This document shows positions 5,963 to 7,584 of a DNA stretch of 7,584 nucleotides, in pieces. A model generated the notes under the pieces. It saw only the letters and a list, made by a program, of their open reading frames with translations, was not told the origin of the DNA and did not search any database. The translations under genes were made by a program, and so were the position numbers. Positions within the stretch are counted from its first letter, which is position 1; the number at the start of each line of letters is the position of its first letter. The stretch is from Bacteroidales bacterium (lineage in GTDB: Bacteria; Bacteroidota; Bacteroidia; Bacteroidales; UBA7960). The stretch spans positions 1-7,584 of the forward strand of contig SKTQ01000153.1 in the NCBI GenBank assembly GCA_007122505.1. The letters are read 5' to 3'.

Positions 5963-7189
5963 ATGCGCTTGCCTTTTTACATAGCCTGGCGTTACCTCTT
6001 TGCGAAAAAGACGCATACAGCCATTAACACCATAACGATGGTTTCGGTTGTGGGTGTGGCCGTGGGCAGTATGGCTCTTGTGGTGGTGCTCTCCGTCTTC
6101 AATGGTTTGGAAAAGCTGATCCTGTCCATGTTCAACGCCTTTCATCCCGACATGGAGATCACCGTTGCAGAAGGAAAAACTTTTTCAATGGAAACCTTCC
6201 CATTGGAAGAGTTGATGGACATACCGGGTGTGGTATATTACAGTGAAGTGCTCGAAGAGATGGGGATGCTGGTGCATCAGGACAGACAACACCTGGCCAG
6301 ATTGCGCGGTGTTGATGACACATACAGCTTAATTACCGGTATTGATACCATGCTGATAAAAGGTGCGTTCATCCTTACAGAAAATGACCGGAATTTCATG
6401 GTGCCGGGACAGGGTGTTTATATCGTTCTGAATGCAAACATCAGCGACTTTCTCAACCCAATCGACATTTACGTTCCCCGGCGTGGCCGCACTACCGGGC
6501 TTCATCCGTCACAGGCTTTCCGCTCATTATCGGTCTTTCCTGCCGGTGTATTCGCCGTACAGTCAGAATACGATATGGAATACGTCATTGTACCATTGCG
6601 TCTGATGCGGCGGCTGCTCGATTATGACACAGAAGTTACATCCCTTGTGCTGAGTATTGATCCCCAATATAATCATTTAAGGGTACAACGAAGCATTCAG
6701 GAAGTTACCGGGCCCGATTTTGTGGTAAGAAACAGGTTGCAGCAGCAGGATTTTCTTTACCGCGTAATGCGTTCAGAGCGCTGGGCAATTTTCTTTATTC
6801 TGACTTTTATTTTGATCATTGCGGCCTTCAATATAATAGGTTCTTTGTCGATGCTGGTAATTGAAAAAAGGCGCGACATTGCCGTTTTAAGAAGCATGGG
6901 CGCCAGTAAGCCTCTGATTAACAGAATATTTTTTCTGGAAGGCATGTTGATCAGCATGGCAGGCGCCCTGGGTGGTATTTTCCTCGGCGGACTGTTTTCC
7001 TGGCTTCAAATGCGATTTGGGATCATTGGCCTTCAGGCAGAAGGAGTCTTCATTATGGATGCCTATCCGGTATTTGTAAAGTGGACGGACTTGCTGCTGG
7101 TGACAGTGACCGTATTCTGCATCGGAATGGTGGCCGCCCTTATCCCGGTTAAAAACATTTGGCGCAAAGCCGAACGTCCCCCACAGTAA
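5963..7189 (+). CDS. LolC/LolE-type ABC transporter permease (FtsX family)
   Basis: This 408-residue inner-membrane protein has the LolC/E layout: a short cytoplasmic N-terminus (MRLPFYIAWRYLFAKK), one membrane helix (about 24-47), a large periplasmic MacB-type domain (about 50-270) and a C-terminal FtsX domain with three helices (about 274-299, 325-348, 374-396). EKRRDIAVLRSMGAS (301-315) is the conserved coupling segment that contacts the ATPase. In the family, LolCDE takes outer-membrane lipoproteins from the inner membrane and hands them to LolA; the same fold serves MacB-like mechanotransmission, so lipoprotein release is the likely but unproven role. No LolD ATPase is in the window, so its partner must be encoded elsewhere. 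The start is ATG at 5963, 17 nt after the methyltransferase stop; a TTG at 5954 would add three residues but looks less natural. It is the last gene of the rbfA cluster and converges on pheT. Confidence 0.9.
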   Translation: MRLPFYIAWRYLFAKKTHTAINTITMVSVVGVAVGSMALVVVLSVFNGLEKLILSMFNAFHPDMEITVAEGKTFSMETFPLEELMDIPGVVYYSEVLEEMGMLVHQDRQHLARLRGVDDTYSLITGIDTMLIKGAFILTENDRNFMVPGQGVYIVLNANISDFLNPIDIYVPRRGRTTGLHPSQAFRSLSVFPAGVFAVQSEYDMEYVIVPLRLMRRLLDYDTEVTSLVLSIDPQYNHLRVQRSIQEVTGPDFVVRNRLQQQDFLYRVMRSERWAIFFILTFILIIAAFNIIGSLSMLVIEKRRDIAVLRSMGASKPLINRIFFLEGMLISMAGALGGIFLGGLFSWLQMRFGIIGLQAEGVFIMDAYPVFVKWTDLLLVTVTVFCIGMVAALIPVKNIWRKAERPPQ

Positions 7190-7210
7190 AAATCATTATG
7201 GGAGCATTGT

Positions 7211-7244
7211 CAAAACAAAACCATTTATTTGTTTAATAATGGTT
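7211..7244 (-). terminator. Intrinsic terminator of pheT
   Basis: On the minus strand AACCATTATT (7244-7235) pairs with AATAAATGGTT (7229-7219) with one bulged base, around a 5-nt loop, and is followed by TTTTGTTTTG (7220-7211). The stem includes two bases of the pheT stop codon. The stem has only two G-C pairs, so it is a weaker terminator than the gldN one. No T-run follows on the plus strand, so it should not stop permease transcripts efficiently. An alternative 7-bp stem (AAACAAA 7213-7219 with TTTGTTT 7228-7234) is mutually exclusive with it. Confidence 0.6.
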
Positions 7245-7584
7245 ACCGGATAACAGCTCCCAGCTTTGTTTCGTAGGATTTTGTAAGCTTGTCCATGATC
7301 TTGTCAATCTCCTTGTCGGTAAGGGTTTTATTCTGATCCTGGAAAGTAAAGCTAACCGCATAGGATTTTTTCTGCTTGCCAAGCTTTGCTTCATCTTCGT
7401 AAACATCAAACAGATTTACTTCCTTCAGTATCCGCTTTTCCGTTTGACGCGCAATATTCTCAATTTCCACAAAAGAGATTTGCTTATCGATCAACAGTGC
7501 CAGGTCACGCCGCACTTCAGGAAACCTCGGCACATCCCGGTAAATCAGGCTCTGTTCTTCAGATAGCGCAACCAGCGTTTCCCA
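7243..7584 (-). CDS. pheT: Phenylalanyl-tRNA synthetase beta subunit, C-terminal end (partial)
   Basis: The reading frame is open to the end of the window and stops with TAA at 7243-7245, giving the last 113 residues of a protein that is normally about 800 long. The visible part is the ferredoxin-fold anticodon-binding domain (FDX-ACB) that ends PheT and helps the alpha2-beta2 enzyme recognise tRNA-Phe: YRDVPRFPEVRRDLALLID (near the start of the fragment), a helix, VNLFDVYEDE, the conserved strand KKSYAVSFTFQDQNKTLTD, and the final helix with an ending of LGAVIR. These blocks are diagnostic for PheT. The GTG at 7533 is internal, not the start, because family sequence runs upstream of it. The gene converges on the permease gene with 53 nt between the two coding ends. 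Confidence 0.95.
   Translation of the reverse strand, partial: WETLVALSEEQSLIYRDVPRFPEVRRDLALLIDKQISFVEIENIARQTEKRILKEVNLFDVYEDEAKLGKQKKSYAVSFTFQDQNKTLTDKEIDKIMDKLTKSYETKLGAVIR

Noticed and set aside
5955..5965. TATCTTAT just before the permease ATG as a -7 promoter box
   Set aside because: It differs from TAnnTTTG at the last two positions and lacks a -33 TTTG; co-transcription with the methyltransferase is simpler.

Overview
The window comes from a member of the Bacteroidota. It carries the end of a gldM gene followed by gldN, core parts of the type IX secretion/gliding machinery that is essentially confined to that phylum. Most starts lack a Shine-Dalgarno sequence and sit behind A/T-rich leaders. 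Two divergent genes are preceded by Bacteroidota-type promoter elements (TAnnTTTG at -7, TTTG at -33). The exact family cannot be read from this stretch. All genes look intact except the two cut by the window ends, and I see no mobile element, CRISPR array, tRNA or rRNA.

Layout. Positions 1-1372 (+): C-terminal part of gldM, then complete gldN behind a strong AGGAGG ribosome binding site. Positions 1427-1457: a compact hairpin terminator between gldN and the convergent fumC, with its T-run touching the fumC stop codon. Positions 1456-4566 (-): two non-homologous fumarases in tandem. The upstream gene (2947-4566) is an oxygen-sensitive [4Fe-4S] class I fumarase and the downstream one (1456-2847) is an iron-independent class II FumC. 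Positions 4567-4786: a divergent intergenic region with a candidate fumarase promoter on the minus strand, a 19-bp palindrome over its -7 element, and a TATCTTTG element 6 nt before the rbfA start. Positions 4787-7189 (+): rbfA (30S maturation), a class I SAM-dependent methyltransferase with a hydrophobic C-terminal segment, and a LolC/LolE-type FtsX-family permease, spaced closely enough for one operon. Positions 7243-7584 (-): the C-terminal end of pheT, convergent with the permease, with a hairpin terminator overlapping its stop codon.

How the genes relate. GldM and GldN are partners in the T9SS. The two fumarases catalyse the same TCA-cycle step (fumarate + water to L-malate) with different chemistry, so the pair could keep the step running across changes in iron or oxygen supply. 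The palindrome at the class I promoter is a plausible control point, but this is inference. The rbfA-methyltransferase-permease group mixes ribosome maturation with probable envelope functions and reads as a housekeeping cluster.

I found no clear evidence of an undescribed system. The most interesting signals are the tandem fumarase pair with its palindromic promoter region and the apparently leaderless rbfA promoter.
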